Source: Parasphingorhabdus litoris DSM 22379
GTDB taxonomy: Bacteria; Pseudomonadota; Alphaproteobacteria; Sphingomonadales; Sphingomonadaceae
Assembly (NCBI RefSeq): GCF_020906275.1
Contig: NZ_CP086727.1
Span: 3,155,001-3,219,000, forward strand
Reading direction: 5' to 3'
Length of the DNA: 64,000 bases
Below the pieces are notes generated by a model. That model worked only from the letters and a program-made list of their open reading frames with translations. It was not told the origin of the DNA and searched no databases. Shown piece after piece: positions 18,626 through 26,794 of this stretch (the first letter of the stretch is position 1; every line of letters begins with the position of its first letter). A program made the position numbers and the translations under genes.

Positions 18626-19558
18626 ATGGCAAATAATCCGTCTGATGATACGCCTTCTCCCGCCAATCTGCCCGTCCCCGCCGAACCGGCGGAGCCTCCG
18701 GAAACGCCGCGCGAAAAACCCTATCGCGTCCGCCATGATGGCTGGACGGCGGAGCGGCAGAATATTTTTATTGAATCGCTGGCCAAGACGCGCTGCGTGC
18801 GCGACGCCAGCCGCATGGCGGGGATCAGCTGGAACAGCGCCTATCGCCATCGCAGGCGCAGCGCGGCCTTTGCCGAACGCTGGGCCCTCGCGCTGCGCCG
18901 GTCAGAGACCACCGTGGGTGAGGTCGTGTGGCAGCGCGCGGTCGAGGGCGTGGAGGAGGATGTCTGGTATTATGGCAAGGTGGTCGGCAAGCGCACCAAA
19001 TATGCCAATGACCTGCTGCGCCTGCTCTATCAGCATGACACCAACGGCGCCGGCCGCGACGCGCAGGGCCGCTTTGCGCCTGCTGGCCATATTGATGCCG
19101 GGGATGGGGCCAGTGATGGGGCCGGTGATGGAGAAGTTCATGACGGGGCGCATCCCGGGCCGCAATATCCGGACGTGGATGAGCCCACGACGGTGGCGGG
19201 CCGGACAATCTATCCCAAATGGGTCTCCCTGCCCCCTCCGGACCCGGGGCAACCAACGGACACGCTGGATGAAAAACTCAAGAAGATCAGCGACAATCTC
19301 AAACGATTGGGCAGCCGCAGCATCAATGTCCGCACGGGTGAGGGCATGACCGATGAAGTGATCGAAGCGGTCCAGCGCTTTGTCGCCGGCGGCCGGGTAA
19401 TGCTGCCCGAGAAAATGAAATGGCTGCCCCCGGAAAAATTTGAACAGGCCAGAGCAGAATTTCTCGCTGAATATCCAGGCGGCGCGTCAGAGGGAGAAGG
19501 AGCGGACCAGCACGAACAGGCGGTGCGAATAGGCGGCGTGATTAGGCGGGGCGGTTAA
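18626..19558 (+). CDS. Terminase-small-subunit-like HTH protein, unknown role
   Basis: 310 residues from the ATG at 18626 (an upstream in-frame start would add 33 Pro-rich residues; neither has a strong ribosome-binding site). The N-terminal 40 residues are Pro/Glu-rich and disordered. Residues about 45-110 (WTAERQNIFIESLAKTRCVRDASRMAGISWNSAYRHRR) form a helix-turn-helix like that of phage terminase small subunits. The rest is low-complexity Asp/Gly followed by two helical stretches. Similar free-standing proteins occur in sphingomonads without phage genes nearby; no terminase large subunit is present here. The stop overlaps the MarR gene end by 4 bp. Confidence 0.6.
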   Translation: MANNPSDDTPSPANLPVPAEPAEPPETPREKPYRVRHDGWTAERQNIFIESLAKTRCVRDASRMAGISWNSAYRHRRRSAAFAERWALALRRSETTVGEVVWQRAVEGVEEDVWYYGKVVGKRTKYANDLLRLLYQHDTNGAGRDAQGRFAPAGHIDAGDGASDGAGDGEVHDGAHPGPQYPDVDEPTTVAGRTIYPKWVSLPPPDPGQPTDTLDEKLKKISDNLKRLGSRSINVRTGEGMTDEVIEAVQRFVAGGRVMLPEKMKWLPPEKFEQARAEFLAEYPGGASEGEGADQHEQAVRIGGVIRRGG

Positions 19559-19980
19559 TCCGCGTCGTTGATAATCAGCTCCATCGCCGCCACCACCGTC
19601 GCGATGGTTTTTGCGCCCAGCAAATCATCAACCTTGGCGCTGGTTTGATCCGTAATCGCCCGCGCCTTGGCCGCCGCCTCCGCGCCCGTCTTGGTCAGCT
19701 TTAACCGCCACGCCCGCCCGTCCGTATCATCGCGCACCCGCGCCACCATTTTCAGCGCGATCAGCCGCCGCACCATCGCCGTAATCGCAGAGTCATTCAG
19801 CCCCAGCTCCGCCGCCAGCCGGGTCTGGGTCATCGTCTCTTCCGACGCGATAATCGACAGCGCCGACATCTGCGCTGTCGTAACCCCCGCCGCCTCCAAC
19901 AGCTGCCGGTCAGAGCTTTTCTTAAGCACATGGGCCGCAATCTGCAGCCGGGAATAAAATCTGAGATCGCGTGCGGTCAT
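19555..19980 (-). CDS. MarR family transcriptional regulator
   Basis: 141 residues, a typical winged-helix MarR protein: AGVTTAQMSALSIIASEETMTQTRLAAELGLNDSAITAMVRRLIALKMVARVRDDTDGRAWRLKLTKTG covers the recognition helix and the wing with the conserved D-x-R region. It is divergent from the acyl-CoA dehydrogenase gene, and two inverted repeats lie between them. It probably represses itself and perhaps the dehydrogenase gene, responding to an aromatic or acyl ligand; this is inference from arrangement. Confidence 0.9.
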   Translation of the reverse strand: MTARDLRFYSRLQIAAHVLKKSSDRQLLEAAGVTTAQMSALSIIASEETMTQTRLAAELGLNDSAITAMVRRLIALKMVARVRDDTDGRAWRLKLTKTGAEAAAKARAITDQTSAKVDDLLGAKTIATVVAAMELIINDAD

Positions 19981-20019
19981 GGGTGGACGTTATCCCATTT
20001 CACTCCGAATGGAAACCGA

Positions 20020-20044
20020 TTATAATTTCATATGTGAATTATAA
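20020..20044. promoter_or_regulatory. Inverted repeat upstream of the MarR gene (possible operator)
   Basis: Eight-base perfect arms TTATAATT and AATTATAA flank a nine-base centre containing CATATG. An inner TTCA-TATG-TGAA repeat is also present. It lies 40 bp upstream of the marR-type start codon, where an autoregulatory operator or a promoter -10 region would be expected. The AT-rich arms could be partly promoter sequence. Confidence 0.45.
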
Positions 20045-20109
20045 AATCCGGCGCAATCGGCCCGCTCAGCTTAAAAATTGATGATCTTGCCATATTTCCC
20101 GTTCTGATA

Positions 20110-20127
20110 TAGTTCAGTGTTGAACTA
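20110..20127. promoter_or_regulatory. Perfect inverted repeat upstream of acyl-CoA dehydrogenase gene (possible MarR operator)
   Basis: TAGTTCA-GTGT-TGAACTA: perfect seven-base arms around four bases. This size and composition (TAGTT..AACTA) resemble known MarR-family operators. It lies 72 bp upstream of the dehydrogenase start codon, in the divergent intergenic region with the MarR gene. Confidence 0.5.
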
Positions 20128-20199
20128 ATTAACGACTCGCATTCCGACCAACCTCTTGCCCGGACATGCCCGTCTCATCAGCCTGGAAAAGGAACCATA

Positions 20200-21462
20200 A
20201 TGACCCAAGATCCCAACGATTCCGAACTTAATGATCTGCGCATGTCCGACGAGGGCCGCGTGCTTTATGATCAGGTCAAGCGCTTCGTCATGGAAGAAGT
20301 CGACCCGATCACCGAACAGTTTTTTGCGATGGGCGAAGGCCGCGAGGATCGCTGGAGCTATGTGCCCGGACAGCTCGAGCTACTGGAAGGCGTGAAGGAT
20401 AAGGCCCGCCAACAGGGACTGTGGAATTTCTTCCTGCCCGATGCGGAATCAGGCGAAGGTCTGAAAAATCTCGACTATGCGTTCATCGCCGGCGTGCTCG
20501 GCCAGAACCCGCTGGCATCGGAATGCATGAATTGCAGCGCGCCCGATACTGGCAATATGGAAGTACTGGAGCGTGTGGGCACGACCGCCCAGAAACAACA
20601 ATGGCTTGTTCCGCTGCTCGAAGGCAAAATCCGCTCCGCCTTTGCCATGACCGAACCGGGCCACCCCTCTTCCGACGCGCGAAATATCCGCACCGAAGCG
20701 GTTCTGGAAAATGGCGAATGGGTGATCAACGGCGAGAAATTCTACATTTCCGGTGCGGGCGATCCGCGCTGCAAGGTCATGATCACAATGGTCCGGACCA
20801 ATCCCGATGGCCCGTCCCATTCGCAACAATCACAAATTCTGGTGCCGATTGACACGCCCGGCGTGGAAATTGTTGGACCGATGCATGTCTTTGGCGATGA
20901 CGATGCGCCTCATGGTCATATGCATATCAAGTTTAACAATGTTCGGGTGCCTGAGGAAAATATCCTGCTCGGCGAAGGCCGCGGCTTTGAAATTTCACAG
21001 CTTCGCCTTGGCCCCGGCCGTATCCATCACTGCATGCGGTCCGTGGGTGTCGCCGAACGCGCGCTGGACCTGATGATCCATCGCGGCGGCAGCCGGGAAG
21101 CCTTTGGTCAGCCACTGGCCCTGCTCGGCAAAAATCTCGAAGTTATTTCACGCGCGCGCATCGATATTGAAGCCATGCGCCTCATGGTACTGAAAGCGGC
21201 CAAAGCCATGGATGTCATGGGCAATAAACAGGCGCGTGTCTGGGTATCGATGGTCAAGGCTTATGTCCCAGAGATTACCTGCCGGATCATTGATGAAGCG
21301 ATCCAGATTCACGGTGCCGCCGGGGTCTCGCAATGGACGCCGCTGTCACGCATGTATGCCAATCAGCGTACATTGCGTCTCGCCGACGGCCCGGACGAAG
21401 TTCACCATATGGTGGTCGGCCGGAATGAAATGGCCAATGCCGGTTACAAGCCGCAACGCTAA
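20200..21462 (+). CDS. Acyl-CoA dehydrogenase
   Basis: 420 residues, FAD-dependent acyl-CoA dehydrogenase fold. The FAD/substrate signatures are visible: SAFAMTEPGHPSSDARNI (ACADS_1-like), WVINGEKFYISGAGDPRC, and the C-terminal IIDEAIQIHGAAGVSQWTPLSRMYANQRTLRLADGPDEVHH. The length and the PSSDARNI stretch resemble the ACAD10/11-like branch found in alphaproteobacteria rather than short-chain ACADs. It would oxidise an acyl-CoA to the 2-enoyl-CoA. A clear AAGGAA site precedes the ATG, and a strong terminator follows the stop, so it is monocistronic. Confidence 0.93.
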   Translation: MTQDPNDSELNDLRMSDEGRVLYDQVKRFVMEEVDPITEQFFAMGEGREDRWSYVPGQLELLEGVKDKARQQGLWNFFLPDAESGEGLKNLDYAFIAGVLGQNPLASECMNCSAPDTGNMEVLERVGTTAQKQQWLVPLLEGKIRSAFAMTEPGHPSSDARNIRTEAVLENGEWVINGEKFYISGAGDPRCKVMITMVRTNPDGPSHSQQSQILVPIDTPGVEIVGPMHVFGDDDAPHGHMHIKFNNVRVPEENILLGEGRGFEISQLRLGPGRIHHCMRSVGVAERALDLMIHRGGSREAFGQPLALLGKNLEVISRARIDIEAMRLMVLKAAKAMDVMGNKQARVWVSMVKAYVPEITCRIIDEAIQIHGAAGVSQWTPLSRMYANQRTLRLADGPDEVHHMVVGRNEMANAGYKPQR

Positions 21463-21483
21463 ACCCCACGTCAGAAATTACGC

Positions 21484-21515
21484 AAGGCCGGATGAGAGTC
21501 CGGCCTTGTTCGTTT
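21484..21515 (+). terminator. Rho-independent terminator after acyl-CoA dehydrogenase gene
   Basis: A perfect nine-base stem (AAGGCCGGA / TCCGGCCTT) with a six-base loop TGAGAG is followed by the T-rich GTTCGTTT. It begins 21 bp after the stop codon. Confidence 0.85.
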
Positions 21516-21560
21516 GGCCACGAAGAAACAAAGATCGTGACAACCTATCCGGACTATCCG

Positions 21561-22538
21561 CTAAGTAACGCCATCTGATTTCCAATGATTGCGGAACATT
21601 GCAGGTGAAATCGCAAATTGCTTTTTGAACGCTTTCGAAAATGCCGCGCTATCCGAAAAGCCGCAAATCTTGCTGATCGTCGCAATCGGAATCTGGTCCT
21701 CTTGCAGGAAATTTCGCGCATGATCGAGTTTCAGTTCCAATGCCAATTTGGCCGGGGTGCGCCCAAATTGTAGCAGGCATTGGCGATGAAATTGACGCTC
21801 GCTCAATCCCACTTCCATCGCCATGTCGGCAACGCTTGTGGTTTCGGACAACCTGCTTTCGAGCCAGGGGATAAGCCTGTCGAGATTAGGGCCAGCATTT
21901 TTCTGTAGCATTAAGGGCGCGGAATATTGGGATTGGTTGCCAGGCCGGATGACGTGCACGACAATGTCCCGTGCAATCTGAAGCGCCGTTGTTTCATCAA
22001 TATCCCGTCGGACCATAGCCAATGCCAAATCAATACCGGTTGTAACACCAGCCGAGGTCCAGATTTTTCCATCCTCGACAAAGATCGCGTCTTTCTCAAT
22101 TTTTATATTGGGCGCGGTTTTAGCCAAACGGTCCGCGGCAGACCAATGTGTGACGGCACGCTTGTTTTCCAACAATCCAAGACGAGCGAGAACAAAGGCA
22201 CCGCTACAAATCGATGCAACCCGGTGAACCTGTGCAGCAGCATCGGTCAACCAGTTGAGCAAAGCCTGATCAGCCATCGCATTGAAAACCGATCGGGCCA
22301 TCCCGCCGGGGATGATGATGGTATCGCTTGATCGCACCTTGGGCAGCTTTTCGAGCTGGAACACCAACCCGTTGGACGCTCTGACACTAGCCCGTGTGCC
22401 AACATAGTGAACCGCGTAACGCCCGTGCGCCCGCATGCTGGCTATGGAAAACACATCCGCAGGCCCCACCAGGTCGAGCATTTGCAGTCCCTCAAAACCA
22501 ACAAAGAGGATGCGTTCCGTTTTGGCAGATATGGACAT
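21561..22538 (-). CDS. GlxA-type transcriptional regulator (DJ-1/PfpI + AraC domains)
   Basis: 325 residues from the ATG at 22538; an ATG 54 bp upstream is in frame and cannot be excluded, but the fold starts at ERILFVGFEG. The N-terminal DJ-1/PfpI domain (about 5-175) carries the elbow Cys in VASICSGAFVLARLGLL, usually non-catalytic in these regulators. The C-terminal about 100 residues are an AraC double helix-turn-helix (SVADMAMEVGLSERQFHRQC.. IPIATISKICGFSDSAAFSKAFKKQF). It is divergent from an isonitrile hydratase-like DJ-1 gene, which it probably regulates. Confidence 0.92.
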   Translation of the reverse strand: MSISAKTERILFVGFEGLQMLDLVGPADVFSIASMRAHGRYAVHYVGTRASVRASNGLVFQLEKLPKVRSSDTIIIPGGMARSVFNAMADQALLNWLTDAAAQVHRVASICSGAFVLARLGLLENKRAVTHWSAADRLAKTAPNIKIEKDAIFVEDGKIWTSAGVTTGIDLALAMVRRDIDETTALQIARDIVVHVIRPGNQSQYSAPLMLQKNAGPNLDRLIPWLESRLSETTSVADMAMEVGLSERQFHRQCLLQFGRTPAKLALELKLDHARNFLQEDQIPIATISKICGFSDSAAFSKAFKKQFAISPAMFRNHWKSDGVT

Positions 22539-22606
22539 AACTAAGTCATAACAGACATTTTGCAATCGGTCTATTGCTCGATCCGAAGACATCAAAAGGA
22601 GACAGA

Positions 22607-23311
22607 ATGATGAAGATTCAAATGTTCATTTATCCTGGCATGACGCTGCTCGACCTGGTCGGACCATTGCAGGTGTGGAGCATCTGGCCTGGTGCGGACG
22701 TTCAGTTGATCGCTCAGTCCATGGATCCCGTGCCAACGGATAGCGCCATGAGTGTTAATCCGACTCACGTCCTTGATGATGCCTGGAGCGACCCTGACAT
22801 ATTATTCGTGCCAGGCGGCACCGAAGGCACATTTGCGCTGCTGGGCGATGAAGACATCCTGTCTTTCCTGGAGCAACAGGGCAAAGCCGCCAATTGGATC
22901 ACCAGCGTATGCACGGGATCGATAGTGTTGGCGGCCGCCGGTCTGTTGTCAGGATATAAGGCAACATCCCATTGGATAGCGCGCGATATGCTCCCGGCTT
23001 TCGGTGCAGAGGTTGCAGAAGGTCGCTGGGTCATTGATCGCAACCGCGCGTCTGGCGGCGGTGTAACCGCCGGCATAGATTTTGGATTGGCATTAATGGC
23101 ACATATTTCCGGGGATGAAAAACTGGCGCAGCAGGTGCAATTGGCGCTGGAATATTCGCCAAACCCGCCATTTTCTTGCGGCACACCAGCGCAAGCAGCT
23201 CCGGACATTGTCCAATCAGTGACCACATTGTTCAATGCCGAGGGCGCTGAGCAGCGAGCTGAGCTATTAGCGAGCAGCGTCAGTCGCTATCAAAGCCGCT
23301 TTGGCAGTTGA
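22607..23311 (+). CDS. DJ-1/PfpI family protein, isonitrile hydratase-like
   Basis: 234 residues from the ATG at 22607, fixed by AAGGAG five bases upstream. It is a single DJ-1/PfpI domain with the nucleophile elbow ITSVCTGSIVLAAAGLLSGYKATSHW and the C-terminal GGGVTAGIDFGLALMAH.. LALEYSPNPPFSCGTP, closely resembling isonitrile hydratase (InhA), which hydrates isonitriles to N-substituted formamides. The upstream Asp of the InhA active site is probably in MTLLDLVGPLQVW. The enzyme call is by family resemblance; the substrate is not proven. Confidence 0.8.
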   Translation: MMKIQMFIYPGMTLLDLVGPLQVWSIWPGADVQLIAQSMDPVPTDSAMSVNPTHVLDDAWSDPDILFVPGGTEGTFALLGDEDILSFLEQQGKAANWITSVCTGSIVLAAAGLLSGYKATSHWIARDMLPAFGAEVAEGRWVIDRNRASGGGVTAGIDFGLALMAHISGDEKLAQQVQLALEYSPNPPFSCGTPAQAAPDIVQSVTTLFNAEGAEQRAELLASSVSRYQSRFGS

Positions 23312-23338
23312 GGACGGCGAGGCTTTTGCGAAGCTCTT

Positions 23339-24589
23339 TTACGAAGGCGGCGCAAAAGCTGGCAGTCCTTCCAACAATTCCCGGTCAAACGGGTCGCCCT
23401 TGAAAAGCATGGGATAGTGGAACGCCCTTAGCTGCGCATGAAACTCTCGCACCGCGTCCTCATAGGCGATCATCGAAGCGGCATCCGTGCCAGCCAGTTT
23501 TTCGAATGACCGCTCGACAAAGGATGTCGGTGAGAGAAAGGCTACAAGCTGTGCTGCATCATCACGCGCCAATCGGGCTGAGCGATATTGGTCCACCAAG
23601 GATGCTGCCTTCACATCACCAAGCTGTTGAAAGGCATAATACCATTTCCACTCAAATAGCTGCTCGATTGTCGCATAGTCGCGCCATTCCGGATGCCCCT
23701 CAAGAAACGCATCCATTGTGGCTTCCTTGGGCATGTCCCAGGCATCGTTTACTGTTTCTCTTTGGAGCAGTAAAATCTCGCCACCGTTTGGCAATGGATG
23801 GCGCGCTTCAATGGCGAATTTCGAAAGTGCTGGAATGACAATCGCCAAGGCGAGCCACAAGCCGATTAACGCCGTGAGCAAGACAGATGGAGACGCATCA
23901 ATCCGGCTGACCAATTCTACAATTAGCCACCAGACAAGAAGAGCACCAATGAGAATAAGGCTGGCCTGACCAATGTTCCCCAATGACGTGCCTTCCATCG
24001 CCGATGCGGTCCATAATGGTATCAGTAGCAATGAAGATAATGTCGCCACTCGGACCAATGCTCTTGGAAACCATAATTTTCCGGATGACCCAGCGGTGGA
24101 GACAAGCAAATCGTGCCGCCTTGCGGTTCGTTCCGCTGCACGCAGATCATAGAGCAACAATATCAACAATAAAGGCGCCACCGATGCCGCCAGAAAGGCG
24201 AAGTCAAACCGCCCGACCAATCCAAAATCGGCATTTTTTGTGTCTGATTCCTGGATTTGACCTTCCAGTGCCAGCATCCGAACACGATGCTTCCAAGGGC
24301 TGCTGTCACGCTGTCCCATCGCTGCAAAAGCGAAATCAGACGGCGGCGCATAGGTAAGATGAAAGGCATAATAGGCTGCACCGCCCCAATCTTCCTGTCC
24401 TTCGAGCGCATTCGCCCGATCCGCTTTGTCTTCGTTGATCAGCTCAGCGATTGTCTGCTGCTGATCGCGGACCTCCGCGACGCCAAATGTGACCGAAATG
24501 ACGGACAAGACAAATGCCAGAAGAAGCCAGAATAGCGCGCCGCGGTCTTTGGCAAGGAAACGTAATTCTCGAGAGAAATTGCTCAGCAT
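23339..24589 (-). CDS. ABC transporter permease, DUF3526-type (second permease)
   Basis: 416 residues from the ATG at 24589, which overlaps the stop of the first permease gene by one base (TGATG). Layout: one N-terminal transmembrane helix (about 18-38), a periplasmic domain of about 115 residues (EVRDQQQTIAELINEDKADR.. WKHRVRMLALEGQI), four or five more helices in the middle, and a C-terminal extracytoplasmic segment rich in Trp and charged residues (WRDYATIEQLFEWKWYYAFQQLGDVKA). This is the DUF3526 architecture of ABC-2-like permeases. It is the last gene of the six-gene Zur-box operon. Confidence 0.8.
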   Translation of the reverse strand: MLSNFSRELRFLAKDRGALFWLLLAFVLSVISVTFGVAEVRDQQQTIAELINEDKADRANALEGQEDWGGAAYYAFHLTYAPPSDFAFAAMGQRDSSPWKHRVRMLALEGQIQESDTKNADFGLVGRFDFAFLAASVAPLLLILLLYDLRAAERTARRHDLLVSTAGSSGKLWFPRALVRVATLSSLLLIPLWTASAMEGTSLGNIGQASLILIGALLVWWLIVELVSRIDASPSVLLTALIGLWLALAIVIPALSKFAIEARHPLPNGGEILLLQRETVNDAWDMPKEATMDAFLEGHPEWRDYATIEQLFEWKWYYAFQQLGDVKAASLVDQYRSARLARDDAAQLVAFLSPTSFVERSFEKLAGTDAASMIAYEDAVREFHAQLRAFHYPMLFKGDPFDRELLEGLPAFAPPS

Positions 24590-26025
24590 CAGACTCGCAC
24601 CCTCCGCGCGGCAAAAAATGTGATGGCGGTCGCAAGAACCAGCCATATGAAAAGCATCGCAAATGGGAAGGCAGACCGGTCCACACGATCCGAAGCGCTA
24701 TCTGGTGCGAAGCGAAATTCATCGAGCACGCGCCAGGCTTCAGAATTAACGCGCGTCCGCCGCTCGGCCTCGGGGTCACTGCTGCGATTGAGGTCATCCG
24801 CGTAAGATAGTTCATTGGCGTGTACGGCATTGAGCGATTGGACAAAATCGAAGCGCAGCGCCTCGCTCTCTCGCAAGAAACGATGATGGGTCGCGAGATC
24901 AGTCCCGGCCAGAGTGCGCGATACAGAGCCGACTGCAATAGTCGGTGAGACGAGACCGAATAGATTGAAAATATCGGACTGGCTCGCCTCTTGCTCCATC
25001 CGGTTTTCGGCATAGCTGTTCAGCAGATCGGTCAGTTCCGCTTCAGAGTAGGAAGCGACTACTCCGCGCCAATTGATCGGCAAGTCTTCGACTTTCTCGA
25101 CATCATATTGTTCCAGCACTTCTTTTTGCAGCCTTAGAAAAGCCGGGTCGGCCGCATTATGGCCGTCTCCCAGCTTGCGCTGCTCGGCCAGCATCACCAG
25201 GTCGCTTTCGATCTTGCCGGGCGCATCGATGGCCGCGCTGCTGGCGTTGATCGCAAAGCGCGGCACAATCAGAGCTGCGAACAGCCATATGAAAATCAGA
25301 GCGCCGAGCGAGACAGCGCGTTGTTTCAAAATGATGGATGCTGCCAGAACAATGGCACCCCAAATCGAAAGATAGAGGAAATAGCCGCCAACCAGAGACG
25401 CAGCGGCCAGCACCGTCTCCCCTTGGGCAATGGCATAAATGGCCAGCGCAGTTAATGGCAGCATGAACAGAACGATCACGGCCAGCAGTGCCACTGCCTT
25501 GCCGGCTGCCAGCGACAAGCCCGAACGGCCCTGCGCCAAAATAACCGCCAGCGTGCCGCTTTCTCGCTCTCGTAGCAACAGGGCGTGGCCCAATATTATG
25601 AGAAGCAGTGGCAGCAGCAATTGATAGAGATTTGCCGGCGTCAGCGCTGCAAAACCACCAAGATCGGCGGCAGCCTTGGTATCCGCAAACATCGGCGTAT
25701 TTTGCCTGTGTCCTTCTAGGAAAATCGACTGGCCGGTCACAGCATCGACGCCAGGTTCAAAGGCTGCCAGTGGCGGCGGGGGACGAAAAGCATAATGGCC
25801 GTAATGGACCATCCGGTGCGGATGGCGATCCGGCTGGGCGAAGAACGTTTCTTCTGCGGTCACTTGCTGTGCCAAACGCTGCGACTGCTCGCTTGCGACA
25901 CGATCAACCGTCAAAATACTCGTCGCAGCGAGCAGAATGGCGACAATCAAAGTCGCGGCCACGATCACTTTGGAGCGCAGCCAGAGCCGCCATTCCTCTT
26001 TCGCAATCCGGAAAATCATGCTCAT
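24589..26025 (-). CDS. ABC transporter permease, DUF3526-type (first permease)
   Basis: 478 residues. One N-terminal transmembrane helix (WLRSKVIVAATLIVAILLAATSIL, residues 14-37) precedes a periplasmic loop of about 100 residues. There follow about five helices (about 140-270) and a large charged extracytoplasmic domain (about 275-450) before the last helix. It pairs with the second DUF3526 permease to form a heterodimeric ABC-2-type membrane unit. The ATG overlaps the ATPase stop by 4 bp. The transported substrate is unknown; the operon context points to a role connected with zinc limitation. Confidence 0.83.
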   Translation of the reverse strand: MSMIFRIAKEEWRLWLRSKVIVAATLIVAILLAATSILTVDRVASEQSQRLAQQVTAEETFFAQPDRHPHRMVHYGHYAFRPPPPLAAFEPGVDAVTGQSIFLEGHRQNTPMFADTKAAADLGGFAALTPANLYQLLLPLLLIILGHALLLRERESGTLAVILAQGRSGLSLAAGKAVALLAVIVLFMLPLTALAIYAIAQGETVLAAASLVGGYFLYLSIWGAIVLAASIILKQRAVSLGALIFIWLFAALIVPRFAINASSAAIDAPGKIESDLVMLAEQRKLGDGHNAADPAFLRLQKEVLEQYDVEKVEDLPINWRGVVASYSEAELTDLLNSYAENRMEQEASQSDIFNLFGLVSPTIAVGSVSRTLAGTDLATHHRFLRESEALRFDFVQSLNAVHANELSYADDLNRSSDPEAERRTRVNSEAWRVLDEFRFAPDSASDRVDRSAFPFAMLFIWLVLATAITFFAARRVRV

Positions 26026-26756
26026 GCGGTTTCTCGCTCTGCAAAGGCCGCATGGACCGTTTCTGTATCTATCCGCTCTCCATTTTCGGCGGCAAAACTG
26101 CCGACCAGCTGACCGCGACGCAGCAATCCGACCCGGTCGGCGACCTGGCAGGCGCCATATACATCATGGGTGACCATAAGGATGGTCTGGCCAGCGCTTG
26201 CGAGATTTTTCACCAGATCATGGAATTCATCAATCGCCACCGGATCAAGGCCGGACGTCGGCTCGTCCAACAACAGGATGGGCGTTTCACGCAACAGCGC
26301 CAGCGCAATCGCGGTTTTTTGTCGCATGCCTTTTGAGTAAGACTGCAAGCGCCGTGATCGCGCTTCATCAGGAAGCGCAACCCGATTGAGCGCTTTGTCA
26401 TAGTCCGCTTTGCTGGCGGATTTGCCCGCCAGATCAAGAAAATAGTCGAGATTTTCATAGGCGGTCATATGGCCATATAATGCCGCTGCCTCGGGCAGAT
26501 AGGCTATTGCCGATCGAGCGGCGGCGATATCTTTGCCGACGCTCTCGCCATTTACCAGCACTTCGCCTGCGGCAGGTTCCAGAAAACCTAGAAAGGCCAG
26601 CAATGTACTCGACTTCCCTGCCCCGTTGCCGCCAAGCAAGGCAAAAATTTCGCCTTGTGCAACCGTGAAGGACACATTGTTCAGCACCGCGTTTTTCTCG
26701 CGGTTCAATGAGAGGGAACGAGCTTCAAGTGGCGAGTTCATGATACTATTTTCCAT
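26022..26756 (-). CDS. ABC transporter ATP-binding protein (NosF/ABC-2 class)
   Basis: 244 residues (an alternative ATG at 26741 is equally possible; neither has a strong ribosome-binding site). All ABC motifs are present: Walker A LLGGNGAGKSST near 42, a Q-loop-type YLPEAAALYGHMTAYENLDY, signature SYSKGMRQK, Walker B PILLLDEPTSGLD and the switch His in LMVTHD. The YSKGM signature and G-N-G-A-G-K P-loop are typical of ATPases partnering ABC-2 permeases (NosF, CcmA-like). It lies 38 bp after the DUF1624 gene and overlaps the first permease gene by 4 bp. Confidence 0.93.
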   Translation of the reverse strand: MENSIMNSPLEARSLSLNREKNAVLNNVSFTVAQGEIFALLGGNGAGKSSTLLAFLGFLEPAAGEVLVNGESVGKDIAAARSAIAYLPEAAALYGHMTAYENLDYFLDLAGKSASKADYDKALNRVALPDEARSRRLQSYSKGMRQKTAIALALLRETPILLLDEPTSGLDPVAIDEFHDLVKNLASAGQTILMVTHDVYGACQVADRVGLLRRGQLVGSFAAENGERIDTETVHAAFAERETA

Positions 26757-26794
26757 TGCTTAGAATTTGAGTTGGTCTGGGAGTAAGTTCGCCA

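Noticed and set aside
18626..19558. Prophage
   Set aside because: Only a terminase-small-subunit-like HTH protein is seen; no large terminase, capsid, tail or lysis genes are present.
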